A stretch of DNA of 64,000 nucleotides, from NCBI RefSeq assembly GCF_014198245.1, contig NZ_JACIHE010000003.1, forward strand, positions 501,557-565,556, written 5' to 3'. Each line of letters opens with the position of its first letter. The first letter of the stretch is position 1. A program made the translations under genes and the position numbers. The notes beneath the pieces were generated by a model, which worked only from the letters and a program-made list of their open reading frames with translations, made no database searches and was not told the DNA's origin. Shown here one piece after another: positions 34,401-36,957 of the stretch. This stretch comes from Bradyrhizobium sp. cir1 (GTDB lineage Bacteria > Pseudomonadota > Alphaproteobacteria > Rhizobiales > Xanthobacteraceae).

Positions 34401-35995
34401 TGCCGATCAGCTTCACCTACAATGTGCTGGAAGATTTTTCGGACGGCGTCGCAAATAACTTTGCGGCCCAGACCGGAACATGGACCACCACCGGCGGGAC
34501 GAACGGCCGCTACTTTGCGGCTCCGCCGGCGAACGATGCCGCCTTCTCCACGCGTGCCTTCGCGGTTGCACCACTGTCCTATGTCGAATACTCGGCGACG
34601 GTGAATGCGGCCAAGGCCGGCACGTCGGCAGGGATCACCTTTGCGAACACATCGACCAACGACTTCCTCTATGCCGGCATCATCGCTGGAACCAACCAGG
34701 TCGTGCTCGGACACCGCAGCAACGGCAACTGGTACGTCGACGCCGTCACAAGCACGACCATCGCCGCCGGGACCGATTACAGTCTGCTCGTAGCCCTGTC
34801 CGAGGGCGTGACGAACAACGTCAACGTCGTGCTCAACGGCAAGAGTGTCCTGAACTTCAACTACAATGTCCTGGTGCACGACGGCGGCCTCGGGCTCTAC
34901 GCTCGCAACGGCAACGCGTCCTTCGACAACGTGCTGATCCGCGGCGACGACATCGCCTATGCCGGTGGCGGTACGCCGCAGGTGGCCGCGCTGGTGGCGC
35001 CTCCGGCAACCGACGTCGCCGTCGTGACGGCCGACCAGCTGACGGCCATTGTTGCGACTGCGAAACAGGCTTGGACCGCCGCGCTTGGGCCGGCCGATCC
35101 GCGTCTGTCGATCCTCGATCAGGTCACGGTCCTGATCGCCGACCTGCCGGATCAAATGTTGGGCGCGACGACGGGATCGACGATCGTTCTTGATGCCGAG
35201 GCTGCCGGTTGGGGATGGTTCGTCGATCCGACGCCTGGCGACAACCGGGAGTTCGCGATCCGACTGTCCGATGAGGTGTTCGAAGCCGCATCGTCAAGCC
35301 CGGCTGCCGGACACATGGACCTGCTCACGACGATCGTCCATGAGATGGGCAATGCCATGGGAATGCCGGAAGACCTCGGCGACGACGTGGCCGGCATGAC
35401 CTTGCGCGCGGGCGAAAGGCGGCTGCCGGAGCCTGCCGGGCATCCGGCGCCGACTTCCACTGCGGTGCTGCAGACAGCAACTGCGGCTCAGGCAACGGCG
35501 CCGCAGATGACGCTCAACCTGCTTGCGACCGCCACCTCGACGATCGCGCTGCCGGTTCCGGCGGTTGCCAAGGCGGATGAGCCCAGCGGCATTACGCTGA
35601 TCTCGAATATCCTCCTGAGCCCGATCGCAAGCGCATCGCAGAACGGCGAGTTCCGTAAGTCCGTCGGCGCAGCTGAGGATCCCGGCAAGTCCTTCGTCTC
35701 GCTGTCGGCAAGCCTGACGGGCGGCGTCCCGAAGAACGCGACAGTCTCGCAAGACGATCTCTCTACGCCGGAGCATCACTCCTCGCGGAATATCAATAGC
35801 GCGAAGGAAACAACCAGCATAAACTGGAATAATAGTCTTGATGCCGTTGAGCATCTCGCCTCGGGACCTTCCAATGGTTCGCAGGAGTGGCTCGACGATT
35901 TCCTTAACCACGTGGGCCAGAACAAGACCCAGTGGAATCCGAACGCCGGTCTCCGCGTACGTCCATTGTCGATGAATAGTGCGGGCCACGCCTGA
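7439..35995 (+). CDS. giant LEPR-XLL/RTX repeat protein (9,518 residues), probable surface adhesin
   Basis: One intact frame of 28.6 kb. The N-terminus is basic and not hydrophobic (residues 1-50, with RRRRR near 35-39), so there is no classical signal peptide. The LEPR-XLL motif LEAIEPRLLLSADI is at 57-70. Roughly in order come Gly/Ala/Val solenoid-like repeats (about 350-3,350), a mixed region with two recurrent modules (up to about 7,680), Calx-beta-like sequence (about 5,740-6,250), RTX nonapeptides (about 7,765-8,660), two LamG/concanavalin-like domains (about 8,815-9,175), a matrixin-like domain (about 9,190-9,325) with HEMGN at 9301-9305, and a polar tail ending near WLDDFLNHVGQ...NPNAGLRV. 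It has almost no cysteines. Start ATG 7439 has a weak GGGG ribosome site; the strong site upstream belongs to the 34-codon ORF. The cluster behind it (SapC, GAF-HlyD, M50-HlyD, SecA-like, adaptor) probably exports it. The role as adhesin or biofilm protein is inferred from architecture. Confidence 0.93.
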   Translation: MGIAWRWNNEAHKRSAFETLLNKVIREIIPGRDSRRRRRTGGAASSVAKPRRQSFTLEAIEPRLLLSADITYGGILNTHTDFTLKAEGGSFNLYDNTTTSIVDSTAIVAGDNSVNIDRGGGEDIYGDTIHLDLKSFETANATIGSGHTLSINFIGGDQRVFQDTVSLDTTSAAAIGFGLKVTSDSAIASGAHASFTGELSLKSEATAVNDPIVNQGILSNANSAITLSGANLSASGKVTLTAHSALDVNADGSVQGNADDPDLSGKITGKIADAINDNLGDKIHLVSLVTSFSSAKIDVGNSVLSATNGDLVLSATVDGTLTATSANNNFFKITIVAGDADPEVLIHGASTSLSASGKIDATAKSDVAINASAVPTSNADASKDAAVAVTAFESRATLAVSDSAVMNAMGGATTLQASSKLDAMTTADGSAGTAGAGVAVSVVFGDTVASVDGATVDGLGVSLEATTDRDITTTANSSVGGSAKSGSGDNASETTLANNNAHTSGDAGNESITFAGAIAVAVDTGDTKAYLQDGIINAGTDAASIVAASVDVMTTSADGGFTQDSSGGGGGATNAVGVAVAINVATRDDLAYIAGTSTVTGGSLAIEVLPLDDKQSVFSAEAISGLGDASSVSFAGSLAINVTLFNHKAYLDNAAHVTLFGSPDVTIAAHADITNVAKATPHEADGVNPGTGIGASVAFNYGEDTTAAYVDDNVLLTGAKGLSLDASSAHEMETEAKNGSAGGTAVTPVIAISVANDDTHATIGSGGTLTVGADGFSLNSKLTNVVRTSAEGDTEADKTGVGISLALSIVNDDSEATTGRQLLTTGGAAAFLSSAISISESSAKASVKGGEDSGSGKKADGKKQDQMDFADSTAKGKTGGSAKGNNGATAPDADTGSGQVDVAGAIAVNIENGSSVASIPDGGLVTATGLITVHSQANVDGHALADGSAVTGDGGTGVGVAVAVNVNNIKNHAFVGNGAVVSGSGLNVDAVVADRQIDAPTITVPVVDTALDTLFVGLNAGLASGDQVQYVGLGGFGLTPLVTTYYVHVNGDGTIKLYDTNKEDAEDGGATGLVDLTSGALSSSGNQLWKYISGVPTPIGAIDFDPTGNITEFNLGADETLRTGDRVKYDANGGSPLGGLSDDTTYYVIDLTNGHYQLAASLGDAYDGKAIVLSGGAPAGQKLHDQTHSSRADATSGASGGDIGVGISAGINIVNNDTQAVVGQTPGALLPGTATVTTSGGNSSVLATSDESNLATARPHGDTEGDNVGVGASVAVNVLTNTVNAQITDGTSWSGSVGAFTVSAVSGDSAFTHGENGAASSGGVAVGLGVGVLVADEKATAYVGSGGLLSATGNVAITASNDAEFNTETDAKAAGKSVGVGASISIAWVTEKISAELARSVTTTAGAATIASDSTVKSETKALASVSGASDSDSNADTKADGQVNGSNSNTNSKGISLPTAGGGASGGNSSASSAGGTNNSGVGIAASIAVNRILADNTAQVTHGADITAQGAVTISAQAEYDGRAKAIGAGVKLNSDDHIAAGVSVNWLGATNKALVGGGSVIISHDAAAGITIEAITPSGETDDFVAWGAAAAGGKGGMSIAGSVAINIVDHFDTEASTASTSHLESDGGIAVNGAAVLGPQTLAAAGAFSKDKGAFGAAINVTLLHATVTAAIGGDADAAGAISVNAESHMVPTEIDLPLLKPKLTSVAVAGAASQADNTIAGSFIINDLHIDVDAHIGASSQINQGGLYTIGNAQTVTVAAANETKVVSVAGALALSIDSSGFGVGLDVEILHKTTKAYIDGSAHVGNNAGGVVSVAATSPETMLSVAATLGAGFGAVGAAASVGIADLHVETDAYINGSATVRSGGAISVEATGTFVTTMVAGAIGIGDSAGIGLANTTLIYDGTTQAYIGNSATVRAGGNINVIATESEDVIAIAAGAAGGSEVGVAGSAGVNLLTEHTTARIGHNANVTIVGAHDLTVEATDGTTVTTVAGELSVGGTGGVGVGVGVGVFNKYTNAFIESAVTATVGGNILVTAKSTESLISVSGGVAVGGEVGVGVNADINVFKLQTRAFVGDDPDEPTPSFGDGNVHATGTVGISADDQTDINEITAVIAAAGVAGIGAAAGVDVMNKDTQAFIGSHAVVTGDGQGSGATVNAGAIHIDTVAAASTFDPHDPHGQGIETGPTGGTRSAESDDPGARSALRSGGMVGTPSQDKVLGGTTSGDTSSQDDGSLHNVRTTKAETTPGFLGVAVGATNKEDVRTFTFSLGVGEVGVGVSAGVNVDNVTTKAYVGDHATVNTAQGSVVVGAADDFYHLAIAGGAAGGLVGVAPAVGVNVVGNTTLAFIGDHATVNAGTLLGGGDVTVAASMQENVVMIGFGLAGGFVGVGGAVDVLSVNNTTKGYIDHDAIVFAYGDVFLNATDTTHIFELSGAIAGGAVGVGGSVGVMVIHKETDATIGAGATVDALGKTGGHGNVLNDIVGSSLARTTTHGVIVQAESKADMLHIVIAGAGGFVGVSGAVGVTLISGETDAAILDNAKVNTLYQTNNAGSGQGVHVGAADDVTVKTFIVAIAGGFVGVSGAVDVGNVNNNVKAVVGTNATVNALADINVEALSLKDIAGFDASGAGGFVGVGGAVSVWAIGKQIEKSGKDNSGADTGDALAAGDHKFDQGDVDTGAHTIDLGSQGGFGDGAEVVYHGAGLGDVSDGDHVFVHQVSGGVIQLYDSAADAQKHNGTGLKQLSSTGSDGQTLTSVNGPDGDAAAEANSGKNLVTNSSTGNGINYFTGDGNANSNRSRMSNAISNPTTGASAQVNSATPSSSDISGRENNAPAPASDPTIPNGTSAVVKSGAHLNAGTAINVIAHEIDKFKVTTGQAAGGFVGAGASVSVLTLGENVTAFADGTLSAGGNITVNAILNENLNLLALDAAVGFVGIGAAVVVISDASLAQASLGSVTQAGDVSVLASNTRDLTEFTGQVSSGAVAAGVSYTSLETTGGASATVDGGAKIGKDPVGTVNSLKVTATSTTTTHVHTLAISAGLVAVGVNFARDIDTASTTAAIGDGADVEVTKDVTVEAASIDLVNPIMEGVTVLSGITVGLSFDKADLETTVHASIGNGTVTATNVTVTATENGDPLLVGYGASTDNSSSSGPSLLSVGANISTAIMTPDMESKITGTVTASDTVTISVTDNSSAIARAHGLGLSGIGIAASESTAEAKGKVFAHLDGSVTTAKTLKISAAGTEAANANSQAVVGGILASVDHDGATASVSPDVEAYVSSSGSINVTGNIEIAAVAYPEADALTKGIGVSGGIHIGEVDSTATSNPTVKAYIDPPTVTAGGTVSVLATADSKATKTLPNYQIIGANTDTSNDLSDPNNNTVNVTNHGLLTGDTVQLPTNGGIGGLTPNVFDVNTNLPIAIIKTVIAVDGDHLAFGDVFDGAKVDPSTDIIELPSAVNLNNGDLVEYEVPSGSTPIGGLTPGHVYSIFLPNPADQTHIKLREPSGVSYVQQTFTPPAAGDTITFAVNHGLNSGDAVTYHAPAAHTFQSVQVDVDPGNPIFDQGSKTYNNVDNNNIQFVNSNGDAASWGFGAGNIVRYSSSGGAIDGLASGADYKVVTVSGPNSSSIQLGDDSSLGMGNVLFVRNGTGDTITRSDGHNWSDFGFVNGQTIVISNAVGGDNGTFHIASGSGSNTLKLVESNVVSNNSGNPSTAKIVIALNPGTKDPNNLGFAALKNVTHSLIKKSDLPMTAGGTNADGKQFYVEKVSDTQIKLHLLKDFSDAPLALADPFGPTGDHTIGREAVDITSQGSGLQQLRVDLTSGPSGTVTLTGPGGVSLGVISPPSGDGVTSAVATGSGGGALLGVAEANAITNDNPNVDAHIVADLLSAGGDVIIKATSTTKATSSARDDGGGFVGIGVPTADANQNDGNHKTTAYVDGRIIATGDVKVFALTSNNAEAAAHTITGGAVGVAVGFTNSLIKVDTAANVNDNSAILAGGKIVIAAEDKANQVTNTDCTGIGLGGDANAFAKSSLSGKTEVNVGTAAKMEGRIVVLSVSTGDSKATGDASDVPQMTVKAISEGDGGGLVAVGTASSDVTVNIPFNIEVKGFATITGWEGVDFRTSYKGIDTEAHAESSATGLFGGVHSSSSNTTTLDSQVKGDAHAIVTATPRVTGAFADPALLSPPASTPRLAFDIDMTNQPQGSLDGSNGTMRITSENPDHVRALGFSLSGDPDLDPEVKPQITFNSDVVIYSGQSPVLIIGPTGAVEKQVNVVFDTATAGLINVHDIINHDPGDVYFATGDTGNNLSQINGSGGTWEFRDNYHHVLLLNKSKLDMNVQAIKVLDVDPADKPQVDISNTGSRGLTFKLKRDVSPTLIDIENTNTDPPNITLSGVIDNPIGTTRVINVHGDILSSASRADGDADPASLIRTNILDIEARQGNIGQNPGIVNFADPVSPSQHRVNVDVVDSANVPAATDFVSGNVSSGDHSIALGLNQFFDGELVKYVASGTALGGLTSGNYYYIIALDSLRVQLAEVSSPTTAIEIAPTATATDLHSLTPAQRFTAVAKGNGTTEGFAWLDVKGRLRDGNTPYSVVIDAVNTAGDANLRIWGSVQDTTVGTVGAVHVIDREAANTKDYFNKFLPDSGSALQQDAGAFGTGGVHIDSTYDIRALDSTGHLYRPGIISAHNIIVTNAQPTATSPRIINVKAITEITGSGTPGPTDTHHVDVLTNGWIDLAEKTGDLRVGRIMSTKSDVTLHSPRMIVDALNDGIGSEADVTAVNITMTAGDNGITGTASDKSGTGGIGTPGNFLEINVDELYGAGASLGVLTANDIAVASKNNTQGIFITEVVRGAESLSLLGSAGPLHTDAFGKEIDDLEVKLVQTKGDVTLATDPGSIVDARNGGVGGDTANVIGNTIDLFAEGGNIGNSNGGNDLEIDSQAYGYGTIGARATGSIDLSEALPTTAVGTFFARDAEVVLLQALGIAGGDGDINGNIRFTVRESAVQGEDLHLLNSGSVLFLENAPEAMAHGLINTPNGSVLLRVGDNVTTEANSQILAAKNIDIYGDFRRTGELSSGVAQFDGIAPNDTPNFGTVMHLHGVIAHGPTANGYLTRIFGNADTDQIFFDETWLGGLSGTASSPIPGGQGQTIPTGGLGPVRLMSFYSGGTTRAYGSNTPTPTTAGIDAKVTFAPDPNGDTITRTDGGTFAGFAIGDVITVESDDPSNPIANNRVYTVTGISVTATVLTLSSARVVTAASNVNVKIKNTRLNPFAPTGDSEDFFVVNQLQSMVYTQTAAATASSDTLTLDGQAGTDTYVINTTGTQGKTDAQGNPVDPYNRNYVINVLDTGGPTDGVNNLSVYGKDSIDPNFIGAGKAFDDIFLLRRTTDIPRETGARPELYANESAFVAVLDFDPTKPGSALTQAQASDAPADGSVRSESVQRINYDSSINGRLMVFGQGGNDYFAVDDNAAITTLDGGSGNDTFQVGQIYGYQRDGSTHQPAPLGNTLGGSIVTAADLFPQLANSLTPQSIYGTVATTRGWLSAGATSPLVAEGGSGDDTFSVYSNQAVLRLEGDDGNDLFTVRAFALAQTDPVSGDIVWLDPVQQIAMPKLTKGFSTAAETAIRTGAGSNQVEYNINAPVSVDGGSGFDKLVILGTEFADHIVVTDKGIFGAGLTVTYQNIEVLEVDALEGDDTLDVLSTPPGMAVRVIGGLGNDAINVAGDVAGDVVSRDINGTSSTINHRISTDDGAYKPVVPDGISLSVARPDQGQVVIDEALPGDTSKGFTDVTEGPLVGGKVADDIYGIYLAHAPAPGTVVYVTVSAAMNPEEEHVLDSGAIGVGDIIDTLGLGDSVLLAGTGNGGPGMLPPTAYDRTVKLNGTSIFVPARAIVVMFDSNNWKQGIKSGTNPFGGEQYIHVAAVDDGLAEGDRTVAISHSVLSTDATFDHAIVRNVEVTIHDNDQPAVKVTQLDATVAENFGTYPGYGRPVDGVTKVLEGASPLNDPANPPPVTAVDDYFAVELATAPTGTVQVAINPQYLDPSVPKDLRVSLSSTDPLGRFHIVQPTLPDQDGVYYITFDASNWNQPVIVTTHAVQRLTTEDPHDTTITAAVVDTINGAVTTDTAYKNAATGIVYAGPTLTFAQSVTGDTITRSSGSWITDGYKAGQNIIISGTQTISGGLTNNALFVIKSVDVTGTILTLTTRLTLIPAVENTASNPVKIRINGSGISQTIDAQVIDDGAAGLFTLESGGSTLVSAGTATQGPGDPDTYTMRLTKVPQTTVNVDVITDGQTDILTDGGQIALQQTGFTQTLTLFTKGNISVGQDPATSAWMITRAPGSQLGSFIADGFLPGQTITITGTGPGGVDGTYKIDAAKGSVGDQFIKLTDAGGAVLPSVAGTFNSTASQTITIATVKSNGVYNNGTVQYTAADQAFLMFTGNITVNGAVITRSAVGSFINDNFAAGEIIRLQRNDGTIVGDFTIAAGGVTDAQLTLTASTGLSGPAGDLKGASISKMLDTLVRTDGSSWLDSGFFEGQLVQITPLGGGSPVLVKIDLITGTDAGKLDKMVLTDHPESDGLHGTVINPLDPIPYSGRPLGGLLPTGVPINVNMVQMAARVEFDPTGGTYLWYTQATIKVVADPYFDIQPGHENLRAFPKAPHTLSGIRGPLSVEGGTTSADRSLVAAVLLPGEANGPFFNIPPQPPETQSIDVLNVYSDGTQGAATGTLTSTALTGLNMNSAGLDFTAMLGGAHPFGESGKYPGGISYGSIVLAQDPAFPGDPTKQIFLTDGSHSTLEVVNLFLGQGNDKLDINSTLIPGPDHNADGTIGLVSEHGGLTTIHGGGNAPLQLIANNGGSFSTYAGAQAGTYQLVRSDGLNWALDGFAVGQQVLLSEGGLVGSYTIIAIGNPPNSEPNASHKPGSALTLLPAVGAPALLDGATNPLGKNQIGTISVIDQLAVVSGQTLGNQTTGNFTVTGGSDSRIVRNDGLTWASLGFAVGQQVAFAFGDVLGGTAMIGTGFVAGFDNATPGSGFGSVLILTGTGLPATTTVSAGVVAVNNRNIVSSNSFTLTKTTIARGDGGNWISDGFARGQAVTIGGQSGYWLVSDDPTATTLTLQGADLTPAVQQVAIVRIGGDTINVNGSSEVVTGNFDVTAPVAPVGDVGGDPAGTADRLTRNDGHTWDGTDLGDSAFAVGQQVTISATFSFPQVVFARSATGDTITRSDGSWLSDGFAIGQTIVITDTTSKNSDPSNSGGFLTNNGSFTIANVTATTLTLTAANTVVPTADFGATEPAKISLYGNFIVTGFADQVGTTGHFKTLLVNGAVLPRQTAVPMTVNVDAPLVVYGDTSQDGVWYNGVATQQSLGKFANKPQPHMDDVSFTLSSPSIPLVGFDNLTAPAGTVQISAPYTGFNTVSVTDDTFGNLTRTDGSSWVTAGFKVNGLVTINGVSVGTVYGFKSSDPLAHPTATDVLVLNNLLPGYAAGSTTQGVKEWNTASIKLSSGQFDPGFVPEGLIAIGKTYTSLVFARSGGGDTITRSDAGGSWIADKFAIGQSISISGTTYNDGGGGPNYVITGVTATQLTLAAVQQLIPTAPGTFETARISIDVGTIAEIGTQYQVSFSSANGQYFITRASGSWLADGFTTPLTPDKAISIALYGATIETNDQVYKVLAVSPDGLTLTVDKAVTPGGSPPPIQSVVISGGPVKRDTLYLANLRPGALALLNGGLPQTNTIVERNRLGQNADFFVFPLAAQYQFDGNDTIDAHNLFAGIADGRLPTVGITAYGGRGNDTIIGSAASDFLAGGSGNDTIIGERGGDQIYGDSGINVDVIRRVLVVANAAGTSGAVNVDPIIAGDDLIYGDAQGSAAINAFGDYNDIIFADLGDVRQDVSGARDTTKPVDLKPQRIETTLRDIAITSASRQNGGNDIVYGNGGEDVLIGGPGSDALDGGTDRDLVFGDNVTLDRTGHFGNYSNLRFETLTGTKIYSTGLSTDTLAAGLDYANGIPQADPRGHGAWGDYLVTMYDTLPDLTKSATVSQSFGDDYIAGGAQDDMIFGQAGNDTVQGDGSIDYVSHVLIDNGLGAMIVDTSDKYGGRVGVYQTATNIAGNPFRGADNSLLLRPSFDGGADGQDYIEGNAGNDLLLGNQNQDDLVGGNSDMFSLKDPTFTVSQSLRPDGSDLIFGGSGVAVARNDIGDATIDANGNITSKANGHANDADAIVGDNGDIIRLVGVKGSVADPVGLRTVASFTMNADLTTTPVATQVQSFNGFLRFNYDTSTGEGTPYDETAKIVVRAVRLLDYSPGGPDFNGADPINPAIVKNDIGAADEVHGESGDDFIYGQLGNDWLYGDGQNDDIIGGYGNDWISGGTGDDGIIGDDGRIYTSRNSLSATLGTPGYTTSPGEPLFGIAPLLSSDADPKYSNGNALNEYIYTPGNMQIDTINVSGALKKTVDLTPFSSDPSFDGTRDDFSVLSTKNNGAASDGKTKSHNDDIIFGGLGSDWIHGGSGDDAISGAESLKLSYTQIQNPTTLDLTGKAETDYYHPFNPGDALRFNPTDPDGKFTHPHIANRTGEFALYDENNPMRKILLNADGTASSTGTGFEWFLNFDQTEGVLRPGGTTPGNQNQSVTYGPVRDDGNDDIFGDNGNDWIVGGTGRDHTYGGWGNDLLSADDDLTTAGGLNNVPETAPTYEDRAYGGAGKDVLIANTGGDRLIDWVGEYNSYLVPFSEFGMATVSRTMQPFLHHFLYAESLSDGVDATRYSDLNNGALPPLPTKPNDPNPGRNGEPAGELGLVLQQDAAWHAQTGAPTDPQAGNTPGTQRDVLRSASYAPNTVTGMFADSGSWSVTNSTYQNSTVKVSGDNVSLFDLDMWLPGNFFEIQSTMKVLSGGTLQNGFIIFDYQGSTNFKYAGVDVTNNLIKIGQRSDAGWTDLATLSAGKPGLGVNSQNSLLLSVNGTVATLTVTSANGGKAASSLKVSYAFNAPLNTGMVGVGTNNSIAAYTSYTVQRLPISFTYNVLEDFSDGVANNFAAQTGTWTTTGGTNGRYFAAPPANDAAFSTRAFAVAPLSYVEYSATVNAAKAGTSAGITFANTSTNDFLYAGIIAGTNQVVLGHRSNGNWYVDAVTSTTIAAGTDYSLLVALSEGVTNNVNVVLNGKSVLNFNYNVLVHDGGLGLYARNGNASFDNVLIRGDDIAYAGGGTPQVAALVAPPATDVAVVTADQLTAIVATAKQAWTAALGPADPRLSILDQVTVLIADLPDQMLGATTGSTIVLDAEAAGWGWFVDPTPGDNREFAIRLSDEVFEAASSSPAAGHMDLLTTIVHEMGNAMGMPEDLGDDVAGMTLRAGERRLPEPAGHPAPTSTAVLQTATAAQATAPQMTLNLLATATSTIALPVPAVAKADEPSGITLISNILLSPIASASQNGEFRKSVGAAEDPGKSFVSLSASLTGGVPKNATVSQDDLSTPEHHSSRNINSAKETTSINWNNSLDAVEHLASGPSNGSQEWLDDFLNHVGQNKTQWNPNAGLRVRPLSMNSAGHA
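7607..7648 (+). other. LEPR-XLL motif of the giant protein
   Basis: This encodes residues 57-70, LEAIEPRLLLSADI, a clear match to the LEPR-XLL signature found near the N-terminus of very long bacterial repeat proteins. It follows a basic stretch and precedes the first repeats, consistent with a sorting or processing signal. The family is known from annotation; the mechanism is not established. Confidence 0.9.
8500..17500 (+). repeat. Gly/Ala/Val-rich solenoid-like repeats in the giant protein
   Basis: This stretch encodes dozens of degenerate units of roughly 60-80 residues. Each has a glycine-rich hydrophobic strand (GGFVGVSGAVDV, GVGVGVGVFN), then a strand like TKAYVGDHATVNA, then a polar strand like GDVTVAAS. 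The alternation predicts a long beta-solenoid. The unit edges given are approximate. Confidence 0.75.
18360..30400 (+). repeat. scattered R-x-DG-x-x-W...GF-x-x-GQ modules in the giant protein
   Basis: At least 14 copies of a module of about 50-70 residues occur. Typical cores are ITRSDGSWLSDGFAIGQTIVI (29050) and VRSDGLNWALDGFAVGQQV (28012). Other copies start near 18363, 23014, 25854, 26402, 26743, 26958, 28343, 28618, 28916, 29669, 29996 and 30280. Each core is followed by strands like GxYxI and LTL. Positions are approximate starts of the cores. Confidence 0.75.
30736..33420 (+). repeat. RTX (GGxGxDxux) calcium-binding repeats
   Basis: This encodes clusters of RTX nonapeptides, for example GGSGNDTIIGERGGDQIYG, GQLGNDWLYGDGQNDDIIGG and GDNGNDWIVGGTGRDHTYG. 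They are spread over about 890 residues with linkers between blocks. RTX blocks bind calcium and fold outside the cell, and they are typical of type I secretion substrates. The protein also has LEPR-XLL, so the export route is ambiguous. Confidence 0.9.
33880..34960 (+). other. two LamG/concanavalin-like domains of the giant protein
   Basis: Two related beta-rich domains of about 180 residues each follow the RTX region. The first starts near FADSGSWSVTNSTYQ and the second near DFSDGVANNFAAQTGTW. Both show the sequence order expected of laminin-G or carbohydrate-binding sandwiches (VxYAGVDVTNNLIKIGQR; LYAGIIAGTNQVVLGHR). A glycan-binding role is inferred. Confidence 0.7.
35000..35410 (+). other. 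matrixin-like domain with degenerate zinc motif
   Basis: Residues about 9,190-9,325 resemble the C-terminal metalloprotease-like domain of other giant adhesins: a segment with GWFVDPTPGDNREF, then LLTTIVHEMGNAMGM. The motif reads HEMGN at 9301-9305, where an active matrixin has HExxH. A third histidine is also absent, as the following residues are MPED. Catalysis is therefore unlikely. Confidence 0.65.
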
Positions 35996-36025
35996 GCCCG
36001 AATTTGCAAGGGAAGGAGCATAGTA

Positions 36026-36835
36026 ATGACTGCCCAATTGTTGATTTACGAAACCGTTATTCCGTTGTCCGCCGCGCGGCATCGGGGCTGCGCCGTCGAG
36101 ATGGCCAGGAATTATGGCTTCAGCAGCAAGACCAATTCGGTGCCTTTGATGGCCGTCGAATTTCCTGCTGCCGCATCGGAATATGCGATCGTGTTTGCCG
36201 GCACCAAGGACAACGTCATGCCGGCCGTCATTCTCGGCGTGCGAGACAGCGAGAACCTGTTCCTGTCGCAGGATTCCAAGTGGGACGCTAAATATGTCCC
36301 GGCGTTTCTCCGCCGCTATCCGTTCGTGTTCTCGACGAGCTCCGACGGCGAGAGGTTCGTGCTGTGCATCGACGAGGCCTATTCGGGGTTTAACCGTGAC
36401 GGTCACGGACAAAAGCTGTTCGATGACGACAGCAAGCCCACCCAGTATGTCCAGAACATCCTGACCTTCCTGCAGGAATATCAGACCCAGTTCAACCGCA
36501 CCCAGGCCTTCTGCCGCAAGGTGCGCGAGCTCGATCTGCTCGAGCCGATGCAGGCACAGGTCGAGCTCGCCTCGGGCGAAAAGCTGTCGCTCGCGGGGTT
36601 CATGGCGGTGAACCGGGAGAAACTGAAGGCTCTGCCCGGTGAAAAACTTGCCGAGCTCGCCAAGACGGATGAGCTCGAGCTGCTCTATCTTCACCTTCAG
36701 TCGATGCGCAACTTCCAGGCTCTTCCGTCGCGGCTCGCGGTCGTGAAGGGGACGGCTCCGCCGGCGGTCGGACCTGACGGTACCGCGGAGGCGGAAGCAG
36801 GCGATCGCCTGAATGGGGCGAGAGCGTCCGCCTAG
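36026..36835 (+). CDS. SapC-family protein
   Basis: This 269-residue protein matches the SapC family (Pfam SapC, named after the Campylobacter S-layer cluster) over its length. Recognisable parts are an N-terminal NSVPLMAVEFP, the central PAFLRRYPFVFS and LCIDEAYSGFNRDG, and LLEPMQAQVEL with FMAVNREKLKAL near the C-terminus. It has no signal peptide or membrane span and is probably cytoplasmic. The biochemical role of the family is unknown. The ribosome site GGAAGGAG ends 8 bp before ATG 36026. It starts 30 bp after the giant gene and is likely co-transcribed with it. Its position between giant substrate and exporter genes suggests a chaperone-like or regulatory role in handling the giant protein (inference). 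Confidence 0.9.
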   Translation: MTAQLLIYETVIPLSAARHRGCAVEMARNYGFSSKTNSVPLMAVEFPAAASEYAIVFAGTKDNVMPAVILGVRDSENLFLSQDSKWDAKYVPAFLRRYPFVFSTSSDGERFVLCIDEAYSGFNRDGHGQKLFDDDSKPTQYVQNILTFLQEYQTQFNRTQAFCRKVRELDLLEPMQAQVELASGEKLSLAGFMAVNREKLKALPGEKLAELAKTDELELLYLHLQSMRNFQALPSRLAVVKGTAPPAVGPDGTAEAEAGDRLNGARASA

Positions 36836-36898
36836 AGAACGGATCACACCGTGTCCCCGTGTGATTGTGACGCCTCATCGGCGCTTCCGTCGCGCGCG

Positions 36899-36930
36899 CC
36901 GCGATGCTGTCCGTTACTGCAGCATCGCGG
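36899..36930 (+). terminator. 11-bp hairpin between sapC-like and GAF-HlyD genes
   Basis: CCGCGATGCTG (36899-36909) pairs perfectly with CAGCATCGCGG (36920-36930) around a 10-nt loop, 27 bp before the next ATG. There is no T-run. A weaker hairpin (ATCACAC/GTGTGAT, 36843-36865) precedes it. It could attenuate read-through, stabilise the upstream mRNA, or occlude the next ribosome site. Confidence 0.5.
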
Positions 36931-36957
36931 GCATAGCTCCGAGGGCGATGAGTAGCC

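Noticed and set aside
35339..35353. Active matrixin protease
   Set aside because: The motif codes HEMGN, lacking the second and third zinc histidines.
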